In this document: piece after piece, positions 21,420 to 32,951 of the stretch
How the letters are laid out: each line of letters begins with the position of its first letter
Position numbering within the stretch: position 1 is the stretch's first letter
DNA from: Coenobita brevimanus
Lineage: Eukaryota; Arthropoda; Malacostraca; Decapoda; Coenobitidae
Assembly (NCBI GenBank): GCA_032717465.1
Contig: CM064663.1
Coordinates: forward strand, 14,520,989 to 14,584,988
DNA length: 64,000 bases
Reading direction: 5' to 3'
Made by a program: the position numbers and the translations under genes
Notes under the pieces: model-generated
Told to the model about the DNA's origin: nothing
The model's database searches: none
What the model saw: the letters and a program-made list of their open reading frames with translations, nothing else

Positions 21420-21930
21420 GTGACACAAGGAGGAAAAGTAGCTGGTGCAATGAAGGCCTTGATAAGAAACAGAGGTTTGAGTGTTGCAGCTGCACGAGGC
21501 TTATATGAAGGAGTATTAGTGCCAACTTTAACATATGGATGTGAGACTATGGTGTGGCATGAAAATGAAAAGTCCAGAATAAGAGCAGTGGAGATGGGAC
21601 TGCTGGGGAATGTATGTGGAGTACAGAGGGTGGATAAGATACAAATAATGTGATTCATGAAAGATGTGGAGTGAGGACGTCGGTGGACACCAGAATCGAA
21701 GAGAGTGTACTGAGATGGTATGGTCATGTGGAAAGAATGGATAACAACAGAGTGGTGAAAAAGGTATATCTGAGCAAATTCGTAGGAGGGAGGAGGCGAG
21801 GTAGGCCAAGAGACGGTGGAGAGATATGGTGGATGAGTGTGTGAGGATGAGGGGTTTGGAAGTCGGTGAGGCCAGGGAACTGACAGCAGATCGAGCTGGT
21901 TGGATGAATGTTGTGAGGAGAAGTGCATGA
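21420..21930 (+). pseudogene. LINE RT thumb and C-terminal tail
   Basis: 21420-21653 encodes QGGKVAGAMKALIRNRGLSV and VPTLTYGCETMVWHENEKSR. 21650-21844 continues RIEESVLRWYGHVERMDNNRVV and GGRRRGRPRDGG, and the tail reaches the stop at ~21930. These match the corresponding parts of the minus-strand LINE (TLTYGSEAWTL and RWFGHVERM). Confidence 0.8.
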
Positions 21931-22319
21931 TCGGGGTTTTGCACCCCTTTTTAACGTGGCAGCGTCCGGATTGACTCTATCGGATACTATTATGTGAAGC
22001 TACAGAATGTGGGGAATGTTTTTGGTGTATCCGATAGAGCTAGGATTCCGGGGGCTTGAATGATGAGTAAATGGAAGTGTGGCCCATTGGTTTGGGCAAA
22101 TTTGGGCTGTCTGGACACTTCTACTCCTCACCCTGCGCTACGGTGGGAAAGAAGGTCCGGATGATGATGATGATGATGATGACAATTTCTTATGTAGTAA
22201 GATTACTATATACACTATTTACACTTTCCCACACACCAGTGACTGAAGAAATCTTTAAGTTACTGCACTGGTAGAGCATTTGCTTGTGAACCTGCTGCCT
22301 TCACTGACAGTTCAGTCAG

Positions 22320-23640
22320 ACATGGCACTGCCTGGATAGTTTTTAACCTGCAGGTGCCAGGGTTCACCATGCGGTGACACGTGAGGTACCCTGCCTGGGT
22401 GACCCTGGCAGGCATTACTGCAGCACTGTGTCCTTGATGTAGCAGTTATGCCAACAACCTGTCTGAACAGTATGAATGCATTCATAACGATGATAGCAGA
22501 AAGGTGTAGAAACACCTTCTTTTACCACCTGCAGCACATCCCACTTGTCATGCCAGTGGATGACCAACATGTAACCCCATTTCTCGATGAGTAATGCATC
22601 ATTCTCGGTCTTGGCAGGGATAACAGGGTAGTGCTTCCTACTTGGCTTGACAGTACCACTGGTTCCTGTCCCATCTTCAAGGAGAAACTTGGCAGTTACA
22701 TCATAGAAGAGAAACAGAAGGCGGTTACATTATCATCTCGCTAGATGAGCGATAACTACAAAGTCCAGCATATATCCAATCTTGCAGTCACAAGGAACAA
22801 CGACTGATGCATAAGGGATGACGTTCGACGATGTGTATTGGATAAATGCCAGTCAACCCCAGAACAATAGATGACACTCAACAGCCACAGCTCTATGGAA
22901 AGGCAAAAAAAACGGAAGCACCTTTTAGCATGGTCAGAATTGGGCGAATTTTCCACACCCTGTCTCTGGGTAAGGGTCACACGTTTGGGGAGCAGGAACC
23001 ATAATATGGCAAAGTCCTCTGTAATGTGCCATGTACCTCCCAAAGACAGGTGTGGCTGTGTGGTCATCCATGATCCAATAGTCCTGTATAGCATGCCTTT
23101 TTTATGTGTGCCATCAGTATGGGGAGAGCTTGCCACACGTATAATTCTCTGAATTCAGCAGGATACCATTCTGTCATGTTTGCTCTTGTCACAGGAAGGG
23201 ATAATCCAGTGTAGGGAGAGTTTCTGGTAATAATGATCCTCTGCCCAGGTATTCGTTCATGGAGAATGAAAAAAAAAAATACCGTGAAAAATCCCTGATG
23301 TACGAATTGCCTGTCCACGGAAAATGTGCCCAAATACTTAGCTGAGGATCATCAAAAGCAGCCTCCATGGGCTGAAATCCTTTCCCCTCCTTTCACATAG
23401 TAATTTTGATTATCCCCACATTTGGCTGATGGGAACTAGGGCAATGGGCACGTACACCACGTACACCACGGCCAAAGACATGCATAAATCTCTGTTATTA
23501 TCTAGGAGTCCATATTCCCCTTTGAAATTTAAGCGTACTGTCATTTGTGTCGAGTCCCCATTGCCTAACCAGAGTATATTCATTGTTTTTCCTTCCGAAT
23601 ATTGCGTGGGACACCCTCTTATGCACTTGTGTGTCATTTA
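22320..23640 (-). pseudogene. piggyBac-like transposase pseudogene (PGBD4-like)
   Basis: The minus-strand trace includes HTATPVFGRYMAHYRGLCHI near 23040 and CDPYPETG.GKFAQ near 22950. It then has a first catalytic region decayed to AVECHLLFWG.LAFIQY (normally DE.L..F.G.L.F.QYIP), CDCKIGYMLDFVV near 22760-22795, GTVKPSRKHYPVIPAKTEND near 22630 and MLVIHWHDKWDV near 22545. These are landmarks of the DDE_Tnp_1_7 domain between the first and third catalytic Asp. The family differs from the element at 42548-46633. Frameshifts and stops are frequent. A MITE sits at its 5' edge (TTAA 23638). Confidence 0.75.
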
Positions 23641-23641
23641 A

Positions 23642-24403
23642 CCCGCCCTGTCCCGGAGACGTGAATTCACGTCCTCACATGATGTGCACTCATATCCCGG
23701 AGATGTAAATTAATGCGGCAACATTGCAAGGTCCCTAATTTGCACAATTTTCAATTTTTGCGAGTGATTTTTGGCACGTATACACGGGACACCTTCCTCT
23801 ACAAGATGCCAGGCAGGGACAATGCCTTACCCAGCATGACGTCCTCCCCCATCCTGCATGACCTTTTCTCAGCAATTCACCTGTTATCAGTGACCTGGCC
23901 AGTAAAGCCATGTCATGCCACGATACGAAATTCAGGGCCAGAGTGATTCCCCAATCGATGACAATGTGGAGGACAAACATTAGAGGAAGAAACAGTCAGA
24001 AATGATGATCAGGTAATGTGGCAAAAAAAAGGTCAGGAATGGTGATGAGTTAGTGAGTGAAACAATGCTTATAATGCCTATATTACCGTTTGAAAACCAA
24101 TATACTCTCGTACTACATATAAATTCGTACCAAATAAATAAATAAATACCATTAATGAGTGGTGTAGAATAGTTATCCTCCCATAGAACTCGTTTTCTTT
24201 GCAGCCAGCCTGATAGAAAACCCTGTAAGGTAAGGAGGTACTCCTACCTGGATCGAGTATTTTAAACTTCAGGTGAGCGTTTTTTCTATGAATTTTCAAT
24301 GTTTCTCACCAAAAGCGGATGTTTAAGCCAAAAAAAAAAAAAAAGTCCAAAAATGTCGGGACTGGGGCGTACCGCTGCCCAGAAAACGTCGGGATGAAGC
24401 GGG
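23642..24403 (+). mobile_element. piggyBac-type MITE, copy 2
   Basis: TTAA flanks lie at 23638-23641 and 24404-24407. The left end is CCCGCCCTGTCCCGGAGACG and the right end is ..AACGTCGGGATGAAGCGGG. The interior matches the other copies (ACACCTTCCTCTACAAGATG and GTGATTCCCCAATCGATGAC) but has a deletion near 23975 that removes part of the acidic-frame remnant. Confidence 0.9.
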
Positions 24404-24407
24404 TTAA

Positions 24408-25054
24408 ATAGCTTTAAGAACGGCGTATATGTAATCATAGACGAGATCTTAGCACCTTCAGAACCGTAACGTCTCATAAGTTTTAATCAAGAGTAAAACC
24501 AAAGAATTTAAATTGAGTTTGGAAGAAGTTTTTGCTGTGAATGATTTGATGGAGGCTATTGTTCACTCCTGTAATTAAAAACCTCCAAAGTTGAATAAAA
24601 TCATCTAGCGATTGTAGGAATCCCCCCTCCCCCAAAAAATGAATAAATAAAAGACACGGTAGTATCTAGGTGGCTAATATACACTAACACTTTTGAGCAA
24701 TAGAATCTGCCAACCCTCCAATTTTCCCAACAAATTCAAGGAAATCGTAGCCAGAGTTCCACACCAAATAAAAGCCTGCTGTCCAGTGCTGAGTTGGTAG
24801 TTCAAAGCTTTGCTGGACTGAAGAAAGAACAATGTACAATGATATTATTACTTGTCCGTCTGTATTCTCATTTTTCCCCTTCATTATAACTTGTCCCAGA
24901 CTTTTTTTCCTTTTGCATCTTATTTCATACAGCTAAGCGGCAGAATAAAAATTTTGGTGGTTATATATCCTTTCATTGACAATTTTCATGACCAGCAACA
25001 TATCATAGTCCTGACATCTAGTTACAGCTTAGCCTTCAGGATGGAGAGGTGATA
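24408..25054. other. Unassigned AT-rich interval upstream of duplicated segment
   Basis: It contains short open frames only. It could hold upstream exons of the IR gene, but none could be supported by motif or by comparison, because the equivalent part of copy B is lost in the gap. Confidence 0.4.
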
Positions 25055-25559
25055 ATATTAGGCCAAGTTAAAGTGAAAAGAGTAGAGTAAGTGGTCTATA
25101 TCCCGTGAGAAACCCTGAATACGACTTTGTTTCGGCGAGAGAAAAACAGTGACGAGTATATAGAACCAATGGCTCACGTAGGAAGAAAATAACTGAGCAA
25201 GATTTATTACTAGAAAACATCCAAGGCATCGAAAAGATGGCCCTATGTGATGAACAGACAATAAGTAGAATTAACTTCATATATATATTATTTTCATTCA
25301 TTCCTGCTATCGACAGAATATTTCACTCAGTAGACAATTTTCAGACTGAGGGGTTAGTTATACTTCTCTTCACGAAGGGGTTAAATTATAGCCTCGATTA
25401 GATATAACTTCCAAAGACTACATGAAACTCTCTCTTCATTAGCTACAGGCAATGATGAATTATACCCATGTAGTGTAGAGGGAATACAGATAATTAATTC
25501 TGCCTGAAAATTATAAACGTATTGTGCAGGTACAGCATGTTGGTTCACTTGCCGTACAG

Positions 25560-25658
25560 TCCTGACGGTGCCCGGGTGGTGCAAGTGGCTTCCTGGACCC
25601 CCACATCAGGTCTACGCTATCTCACACCTCCCACCCTTTTCCCGGAGAAATACACCAA
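25560..25658 (+). CDS. Ionotropic receptor, exon 1 of those seen (copy A)
   Basis: A 99-bp exon between an acceptor (..CCGTACAG|T) and a donor (CCAA|GTAATG). It reads RVVQVASWTPTSGLRYL followed by PPTLFPEKYT, the segment just before the S1 ligand-binding lobe in arthropod IRs (often xVGxWTPxxGL..LFPDKFxNF). Entry leaves 1 nt of a split codon. The exit phase (2 nt, AA) joins the T of the next exon to give Asn, producing ..KYTNFYGATINVTAF.., as expected for the family. The 99 bp are identical in copy B. Upstream exons (signal peptide and amino-terminal region) were not found. The gene probably encodes a divergent chemosensory IR, judged by motif alone. Confidence 0.75.
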
Positions 25659-26255
25659 GTAATGTGTACAGATTACTGGCCATTTCAGAACTGGAGGATC
25701 TTATGTACTCTGTTGAAATTACTGGCATTACAAAACTGGAAAAACATAAGTAATGTATCCAAATTACGAATATAGACTGAGCTATACCCATTTCATTCTA
25801 ATCTGGCTTAAAACTGCCGTCTCTTCGTCTTGAATGGGTTTAACAAGAGATTAACACTAGAATATGATGCTAGTCATGAGAAAGTGTTATGGAAATGAAG
25901 TAGAGACACAGCTTTGAATATTTCTGTATCTGAGGTATGTGAAATATGTTGTGAAATGTTGAATATCTAGTATAAATTAGTCTAAAACAGGTATAACTTG
26001 TAACTGACAGTATACATGTTACGGACAATGTAATGAAAGAGAACATCGAGCCGCGAAACAGTTACTTAAATGAAATTAATATCAGTAATCCAGTAATAAT
26101 GATCAAATTTTTTTATAGAGTACCTATACTTGCTTTGAATAATACGCAATAGCTTTTATTCCTACAGAATTATCATAGGTTGAATAAAAAGTCATTTCCA
26201 CCTAATGCTGCACTGCAACTTCCGTCTGATCAGAATATTACGTTATTTTTGGCAG

Positions 26256-26427
26256 TTTCTATGGCGCGACGATAAACGTGACGGCGTTTACATATGAACC
26301 CTACTGGAGAGAGTCCATCGAGGGCAACACCACCAGGTACTCAGGCACTGACTACAACCAGCTGGTTACGGTTGCCCAGGCCCTGAATTTTACTTTCCGT
26401 GTCCTTCCATCACGCAGCTGGAACGAG
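26256..26427 (+). CDS. Ionotropic receptor, S1 lobe exon (copy A)
   Basis: A 172-bp exon with acceptor TTTTTGGCAG and donor GAG|GTGAGA. The product FYGATINVTAFTYEPYWRE..RYSGTDYNQLVTVAQALNFTF..PSRSWNE is the first half of the S1 lobe of the ligand-binding domain. YSGTDYNQL is the position of the usual G.D..L.. signature, and it is followed by the A..LNFT helix. Entry completes a codon split with exon 25560-25658, and exit is phase 0. Compared with copy B there is one synonymous difference and one replacement (Ile/Thr). Confidence 0.85.
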
Positions 26428-26981
26428 GTGAGAATTATATACTTGTCTGCATTCAAACTTTTGCTGTTAGTATCTGTTGTTGTTGTAAAGTAATTAATTT
26501 GAATATTACATTGGATTTCAATATCAGCATCGTTTTGTAATATTTAGTAGCCCACTCACTTTCTTATGTGATATGTTAGCGATTATTTAAAATACGATCT
26601 CTACGGAAGCTGCATTGTTTTCCACAAAATTAATATTCAGAAAGTATTCACTGAAAGGGTTTGGATTTGATCTCTTGATCTCAATTTGGCTGCTACTGCC
26701 AGAAACCTAATTTCAAATAACATGTCATCTCTTGTATGGTGTTATTCAAACTCGATTCAGCTCCAGCATATTAGTGTCTACATTATCATCCCAGATGAAA
26801 TGTGTAATCATACTGAATCAGCACTTTAACTTCTCCACTGCCCTCAGTGATGATCGATGTCGATCAATGAAACATACAGTACAAACTGTCGCTGGCATTG
26901 GTCTCGACAGTGCCACCTAGAACTGCATGATAAACCCCAGGGATATCCTATTTGGTGTCTTTTATGAACCCTCAGTATGTA

Positions 26982-27151
26982 CAGTGTAAGACAAAAGTCG
27001 TGTCGCGATTTTTGGTGAAGACATCTGATAAAAGGCTAACCTTTAGGGCATGCTAGTCTCGAATGCGTTACTGGGGTAGGACTCTCAGATTGTTTCGCGA
27101 CTGACATTAAATCATCGGACAAAGCAGCGACACGACTTTTGTCTTAGGCTG
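26982..27151. mobile_element. 170-bp Tc1/mariner-like MITE in intron (copy A)
   Basis: The ends CAGTGTAAGACAAAAGTCGT and CAGCCTAAGACAAAAGTCGT (the latter reverse-complemented from the right) form ~25-bp inverted repeats with two mismatches. The flanks are TA at 26980-26981 and 27152-27153. The same element sits at 53423-53592 in copy B, so it predates the duplication. Confidence 0.85.
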
Positions 27152-27475
27152 TACATAGATAATTTAAACCATAGTGCACCGTTGTTTGTTAGTGACGTCA
27201 TTTTTTCTTGATTTGTTATGCACCGATGGGTTTCTTTCGACTCTACCTATGTTTTGATATATATCGCATTATTTACACGATGTTATTAAATTTATTATTT
27301 AAAGGATGTTTTTATATTCTTATAAAAGTTTGGTATCGAAAGCAAGAATTTGTTTCATTCTATTTATTCCCTAACTGGTAAAACTAGAAAATAAAAAGAA
27401 AATTGCCTTAGATCGTCCATTATCCCTGGACAGTTTGCTGGCTTTGTCCAAGGGATAATTTTGACTCTGTAAGGA

Positions 27476-27476
<1 letters not shown>

Positions 27477-27551
<75 letters not shown>
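27477..27551. repeat. (CT)n microsatellite (copy A)
   Basis: About 37 CT units without interruption. The copy B equivalent (about 53922-53974) is shorter. Confidence 0.97.
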
Positions 27552-27554
<3 letters not shown>

Positions 27555-28111
27555 TTCAAAACACAGTGGAGGTAAAGGAATACCTTCCTGTCATCCCCCT
27601 GCTTCTTTGTTTCACCGTGCTTCTCACACTTCACTGAAGCGTTGCATATCCTGCCATAATTTACTGACATTTCAAAGATCATTACTTTTCTGAAGTAATG
27701 CCTTTGTCCCTCCCCAATAACGGAAGCCATATAACATCCGCCAAGCAGTGAACCCTAGTCCCCTTTCCTGTTTGCAAGGGCTACCGGTTTTCTCAGTCAA
27801 CGTGTATAAAAATAAATCAGGAACTGTCATCATTCTGTATTTCACACCGCCTATGACATCTAAACTTTTAAACTATGTGTCCAGTCCAGACATCTCGAAA
27901 TAAACGTGACGATTTATTTCTCGTTCTTCCTAGGAAGAACAATACATTATTATACTTGGAGCCTTTGGCTCGTACTTTATTGTGCACTAAAATGATCAGT
28001 TTCTTTCATATTAGGAAGGGCATCTTGTTGATCAGATTTCAGGAATGCTACATCATAACTCTTACTTCGAAACATTTCCCTGAAAGAATTTATGGTAAAA
28101 ATGACACACGA

Positions 28112-28113
<2 letters not shown>

Positions 28114-28148
<35 letters not shown>
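28114..28148. repeat. (AT)n microsatellite beside an IR exon acceptor (copy A)
   Basis: A run of about 35 bp of TA units, 46 bp upstream of the exon at 28195. In copy B the array is expanded to about 110 bp with interruptions (54535-54646). Confidence 0.95.
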
Positions 28149-28150
<2 letters not shown>

Positions 28151-28194
28151 CTGGGTCTTTCATTTATGTATTATAATGTTATATTTACTTGCAG

Positions 28195-28271
28195 GTGGCA
28201 GATCAGGTGCAGATTCGTAAAACATTCATGGCAACAGTGGTATATCCTGTTCTTCCACAAGAACTAGAGAG
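28195..28271 (+). CDS. Ionotropic receptor, S1 end exon (copy A)
   Basis: A 77-bp exon with acceptor TTACTTGCAG and donor AGAG|GTGAGA. It encodes [20 protein letters not shown] then PQELER, continuing S1 in phase 0 from the previous exon (..SWNE|VADQV..). It exits with 2 nt (AG) that join the A of the exon at 30276 to restore Arg. It is the most diverged exon between the copies: 4 differences in 77 bp, 3 of them replacements (V/A, L/I, P/S). Confidence 0.85.
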
Positions 28272-29064
28272 GTGAGATTCTAAGCTAAGGGTAACCTTTG
28301 CACTGCAGTGTTCACTGTTGTTATTGATAATCCGGTTCAATTCCAGATAGTTTTATGCAGCAAAGAAAAGCTATACATTGTCAAAAGATAGAGATAGCCG
28401 ATCTAATCTGAAATTGCCTAATGTCTTATTAATTATAGATAACTTAAGTGATGAGGTGTTTTACTTGCTGAAGTGAAGTAACTAAAAAATGAATCTGTCA
28501 GTGCACAAAAGTCAAGAGCATTCTTCTAATGACTGTCTAAAAATGTGGAACTGCATTCTGTATATATTGCCTTCTTTTGCTTGTTCAGAATAATAACACT
28601 TCCTTTGGTCCACTTATATTACTAAGCAACATTAGTAAGCCTAAGAAAGACCATCCCATAATGAAGGGGTTAGAAACTGGCTCGGTTAACTCATCTTTTA
28701 AAAAGAATCTTATTTTAGCCGATGAAAACAAAAATGCCAGTATCAACATGTTATAGTCTGGCAGTGCATCCAAGAAGGACTATAGATTCATCTACGAGAA
28801 AAATATTTACCTGCGCCTAATTCTTGGTTATTTTCGTCTTCCCAACATAATAAACAGAACTGGGAAGGATAGATGGATGGGAAGATGATGATGGTGTTGT
28901 AAATAATATACCATAGCTTCTTGTAGTCTGACAATGTTCAATGGTAAAGGAAATGATCTGGAGGGTATGCATGGAGCCATGGGAAGATGATAAAGCTGGA
29001 AATGTAAAAAAAAAATCTGTAATATTTCGGTAGTTTCCAGATGGGACTTCAGTTTCAGTTGTAA

Positions 29065-29101
<37 letters not shown>

Positions 29102-29536
29102 GTTATTGTTATTATTATTATCTGCGATAGCGAAGCTGGTATTGTTTTCAATCTGTCCGTCTTTCTTTCCGTCTGTCAGTGTTTCTGTTGGCACATAACT
29201 TCGCAACCGCTCAAGATATCATTACAAAGTTTTACAGGCCTGTAGTAGATAAAAAATCGATAATGAGTTCGAAATTGGTGAAAGTAGGTCAAGCTCTGTG
29301 TGTCTGTTACCATGATAACTTTGCAACCGCTCAAGATATCATCACAAAATTTTACAGGTGTGTAGTAGGGATGAAAACCTACGAGTTAGAAATTGGTGAA
29401 AGTAGGTGAAGGTCAAGGTCATATTCCAAGCCGCGCTAGATATGTATCGGCTTGCGGCTGGTGTGATTCCCCCGTTGGGAGGGCCTCTAGTTATCGCCCA
29501 CCTTACGAAGTGGAGCAATAATGTTTTTCCCTGCCT

Positions 29537-29587
<51 letters not shown>

Positions 29588-30275
29588 CCCATTGCACCTC
29601 ATGAACGGCTTGAGCTATCAACATGAAACCTTCAGGGCCTCAAGATATGGCCAAAATATTGGCCGAGTTCAAAAGTCGCCACACGGGGTCAAGGTCAAGG
29701 TCACCAAAATGACTGCCAAAGGTCAACTACTTTTTATTACCAGCCTTTAGCACCATTATATCTCATGAACGGCTTGAGCTATTAACATGAATCCTTCATG
29801 GTATCAAGTTATGGCCAAAATCTTGGCAGAGTTCGAGAATGGGCACTCGGGGTCAAGTTTTATGTCGAAACATGGCTGCCAAAAATCAAGTATTATTTAC
29901 AGAACGCCTGTGGCACAATTATATCTCATAAACGGCTTGAGCTATCAACAGGAAACCTTCAGCATATCAAGATATGGCCAAAATCTTGGACTTGTTCAAC
30001 AGTATATTTTGGTGGGCAATTAGCATCTGGATTCCGAATGCTTTACTTTCATTCTTAAAAACCGTATTATTATTTTTGTTATTATTGATATTATTATTAT
30101 TATAACTTATTGTTTTTATTATTAATAATTTATTATTATTATTATTATTATTATTACTACTACTACTACTGCTACTATTATTTTTGTTCGAAACAATTTC
30201 TTTCCTATGGTTAGATGGAACAAATGGCTATAACATCTACAGATGTAGCCTCTTTAATTATACCAATGTTTCCAG
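28272..30275 (+). other. Intron between S1 and M1 exons, with repeats (copy A)
   Basis: It holds (TAA)n/(TTA)n tracts at about 29060-29120 and 30060-30180, a (GT)n array at 29539-29586, and a cluster of two repeat families at 29190-30050. A minus-strand open frame at 29206-28817 is only a shadow of the tri-nucleotide tracts. Confidence 0.7.
29190..30050 (+). repeat. Cluster of 120-bp and ~163-bp tandem units (copy A)
   Basis: GCAACCGCTCAAGATATCAT occurs at about 29203 and 29323, spacing 120. CTCATGAACGGCTTGAGCTA or a close variant occurs at about 29598, 29762 and 29924, spacing ~163, each followed by ATCAACATGAAACCTTCA-like and AAGATATGGCCAAAAT blocks. The cluster is bounded on both sides by (TTA)n tracts. 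It resembles a dispersed repeat found in many genomes. The type is not assigned. Confidence 0.75.
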
Positions 30276-30435
30276 ATGGGATTTCACCGTCATCTATGAT
30301 CAAACTCCTGGTATATTCGCCATGGTCACGCCGGTCATAACACCCAGTTGGCTGAGCTTCTGCTACCCACTGAGTGGCCAAGTGTGGATCGGTGTCTTGG
30401 CTTGTACGCTGACTGTCTGCTTCACACTTGTCAAG
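30276..30435 (+). CDS. Ionotropic receptor, M1 exon (copy A)
   Basis: A 160-bp exon with acceptor AATGTTTCCAG and donor AAG|GTAAGC. The acceptor inside the longer open stretch was chosen because its phase matches the previous exon exactly (..QELER|WDFTVIYDQTP..), whereas starting further upstream would not. The product WDFTVIYDQTPGIFAM.. then TPVITPSWLSFCYPLSGQVW is the pre-M1 region, followed by M1 (VWIGVLACTLTVCFTLVK). It ends in phase 0. Against copy B there are 6 differences: 3 replacements (V/F, I/V, V/A) and 3 synonymous. Confidence 0.85.
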
Positions 30436-31601
30436 GTAAGCATGCAAGTGGTCAGTCACGGCAGCATCCAGTACTGGTAATAACAGGGAGCAGAAAACGG
30501 TTCCTTATGTTGTTGTTATTATTATTATTATTATTATAATTGTTATTGCTGTTGTTGTTGTTTTTGTTGTTTATCATAAATAAGTTAGGCGTGGGACATA
30601 CTCAATTGGCAGCCCGGGGTCGTCTTCCAGTGTTAGTTACACACGAAATTATATTTTCACAAGGAAGTACTTCTGTTTAGCTCCTTCAGGATTTTTATAC
30701 AAATGTGCTTTACTCTAGTGAAGCACAATATGGTTTTTCATTTTAGCGAAGTCCCGTATGGTGCCATATCTGTCTGTTGCCATTGTTCTTTATTGTTTTA
30801 TACTCACCGAGGACAATGATGCATTTAACCCTCTCATGGTCGTGTTTTCTTGTTCTTCCCTTTTAAATAACATGACCCAACAGTATAAGATTTATATTTA
30901 GGTGAATGTGTCAGTGGAGACAGTTGCTTATTCTGGCACCATGAACACTCCCTTGGTGAGGCTAATTCTATTATCTTTTCCAGTTAACTCCAGAGGATAG
31001 GTTCAAGTGAGTGTTTAACATGAGACTCACAGGTGAAAATCAGAGTGAGCGATAAAGACATATAATGGAAAAATATTTGTTTCATTTTACAGCTACAAGT
31101 ACAATGACCCTTCTTGGATGATGTGAGATTCATGCAATAAGAAATTAAAGAATATACAGTATATTGCTGGTTTTATACAACATATCCTTAAACACTTTGC
31201 TGGAATATATATTAATGGTACACATGAGTAAAGAATGGGTTCGGATTGTTACTTCCACCCCGAGCCTATATATACTACAGCCACCATTGTCATGTAAGTG
31301 GTAGGCTACTTCACACTTGTTGATTTCTTGATACCACAGCATGGAATTGTTAATTAATTTTGTTTTCATACAGTTTTATTTTGGTCTCCCTTTTTTGATA
31401 AAGAAAGAACTATAGCCATCAAATGAACTCTAAAATAATGAATAATACATCATACCTTCACTATAAACAGTATCTGACTATTCCATGACATTTTCACTAT
31501 TTTTGAGTGTGCAATATGTAGCCGAAAAATTGCATTAAGAAATGCAGAAAAAGATCATAATTACTTTACGAAACTGGACATACCAAGCAGCTCCGCCAAA
31601 A

Positions 31602-31624
31602 AAAAAAAAAAAAAAAAAAAAAAA
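31602..31624. repeat. Poly-A tract (copy A)
   Basis: 23 consecutive A. Copy B has a broken version near 58134-58162. No processed sequence ending here was recognised. Confidence 0.9.
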
Positions 31625-31826
31625 GGTGCGAATGACCTCATTAGAATTGTGTGTCTTCCTGACGGTAGCAGATGCGAGGAGGTGCACTTTCTTTCATGGC
31701 TCGTATTATCAAAACCATTCCACTGTCCGAAACATCACTGCTCGCCCCTATGACACAATAAAGAAACAGCTACACATTCATATAATTGTATATATACGTA
31801 TATCACTGTATATGTATGTTTTACAG

Positions 31827-32092
31827 ATTACGAGGAGGAAAACGTGGCAAACGCGCCATGGAGTGCTGAGTACTGGGTCGGTGGTGTTGGAGTCTGTGGG
31901 CATCCTGTTGGGCCAGGGACTGTTTGGACGCCTCTCAACCAGTCACTCCAACCACATCCTGGTCGGCATTTGGTTGTTCTTCGGTGTTGTGGTGGGCACA
32001 GCATATCGAGCCAGCCTCATCGCTTCCCTCACCCTCCCAAGGATGCCACCCAGACCTGAGACAGTTGAGGAGCTGGTCAAAGTAGTTGACAG
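31827..32092 (+). CDS. Ionotropic receptor, pore and M3 exon (copy A)
   Basis: A 266-bp exon with acceptor GTTTTACAG and donor GACAG|GTGAGA, entered in phase 0 and left in phase 2. It encodes the M1-M2 loop (ITRRKTWQTRHGVLS), the re-entrant pore (VVLESVGILLGQGLFGRL), M3 (HILVGIWLFFGVVVGTAYRA) and SLIASLTLPRMPPRPETVEE at the start of S2. GTAYRASLIASLT occupies the place of the SYTANLAAFLT gate motif of glutamate receptors, with the divergence usual in chemosensory IRs. Against copy B there are 2 replacements (T/M, M/L) and 4 synonymous changes. Confidence 0.9.
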
Positions 32093-32951
32093 GTGAGATA
32101 CCAAAGAACAAACGTTTGGATGAAAAGATGTTGGATGAAACTGAAACGTAAGTTCTGTTTTTCCCCTCATTAACCAACACGTCACAGTGGGTTAGTTTTC
32201 ATTCAGCAGCTGGTGTTTTATTCAAATCCTTCGATATGGTACTTTCAGCCCTGATTGTTCAGAAGCAGGGCAACACTGAAAGAATCAGTAAATGGTGTTC
32301 TCAAGTACCACGTAATACATCGTCCGGGTTTACTTTTTTCTCTCTTTTTTTTGTTTACTTTTGTGCTCACCTCTCTCGTAACCTTATTCACTTCCACATG
32401 CCTTGTTCTCCAGGCAGATCACTGACGTACGGTCTTTCGCTTATGCTTCCTTCAGTGTCTGCCTTAATACTTGGACTAGATTTGCACATCCTATAGCACT
32501 TTGGAAATTGTTCAATACATTGTGTATCATATATTCAGACAGCTGGGTAACTTTATTGTTCCTATACTACAATTGGATAAATGCAATGAATGTGCTGTAA
32601 TAAACGGTAGACAGAAAGACCAAATAAAAACACTCTAGCTCTATAGGTCTTTCAGTTTAACTTGCCCCATTTTTTTTATTTGTAGCTTATTTCACGAAAC
32701 TCAGTGGCAGGAAGAGACAATACTACGTCTTGCTTTCTTTCCATTGCACTTCTTCGTGACCGGCATCATATCCTGGTTTTAGTTAATTGTCACAAGTTAA
32801 CATTCGAAATGCAAATATGGCAATTTTAGGCCACTTTTAAAGTTAACAAAAAAATTCTAAATGTATCTTGAAGTTAAGTTTTGGTATTGCGTTATTTTAG
32901 AGGCTTCAGTAGTAATACTAATTAAACAATTTTTATTTGTACATGTTACAG

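Larger units (their letters stand above)
18840..22182 (+). mobile_element. Full-length but decayed LINE with (GAT)n tail
   Basis: The plus strand carries a leader (18796-19030), an endonuclease (about 19035-19760), a linker, an RT (20400-21290), a thumb (21290-21660) and a C-terminal tail (21650-21930), then a 250-bp 3' region ending in ATGATGATGATG at 22159-22182. The family resembles the minus-strand LINE at 16261-18770 (DLEKAYDKVDREGLWKVLRMYGVD versus DLEKAYDRVDRQGLWKVLRIYGVD) but has a different tail. It has many frameshifts and stops, so it is inactive. Confidence 0.85.

Noticed and set aside
21290..21944. Long minus-strand open frames (212 and 138 codons)
   Set aside because: Antisense to the LINE thumb and C-terminal region on the plus strand; no motifs.
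24852..25052. Possible upstream IR exon (66-codon frame)
   Set aside because: No IR motif, no clear acceptor, and the equivalent region in copy B is missing, so it cannot be compared.
27371..27730. Arg-Glu repeat protein
   Set aside because: Translation of the (CT)n microsatellite.
30184..30275. Upstream extension of the M1 exon (frame opens at 30184)
   Set aside because: The acceptor at 30275 gives the correct phase with the preceding exon; the upstream stretch would need another exon with a different phase.
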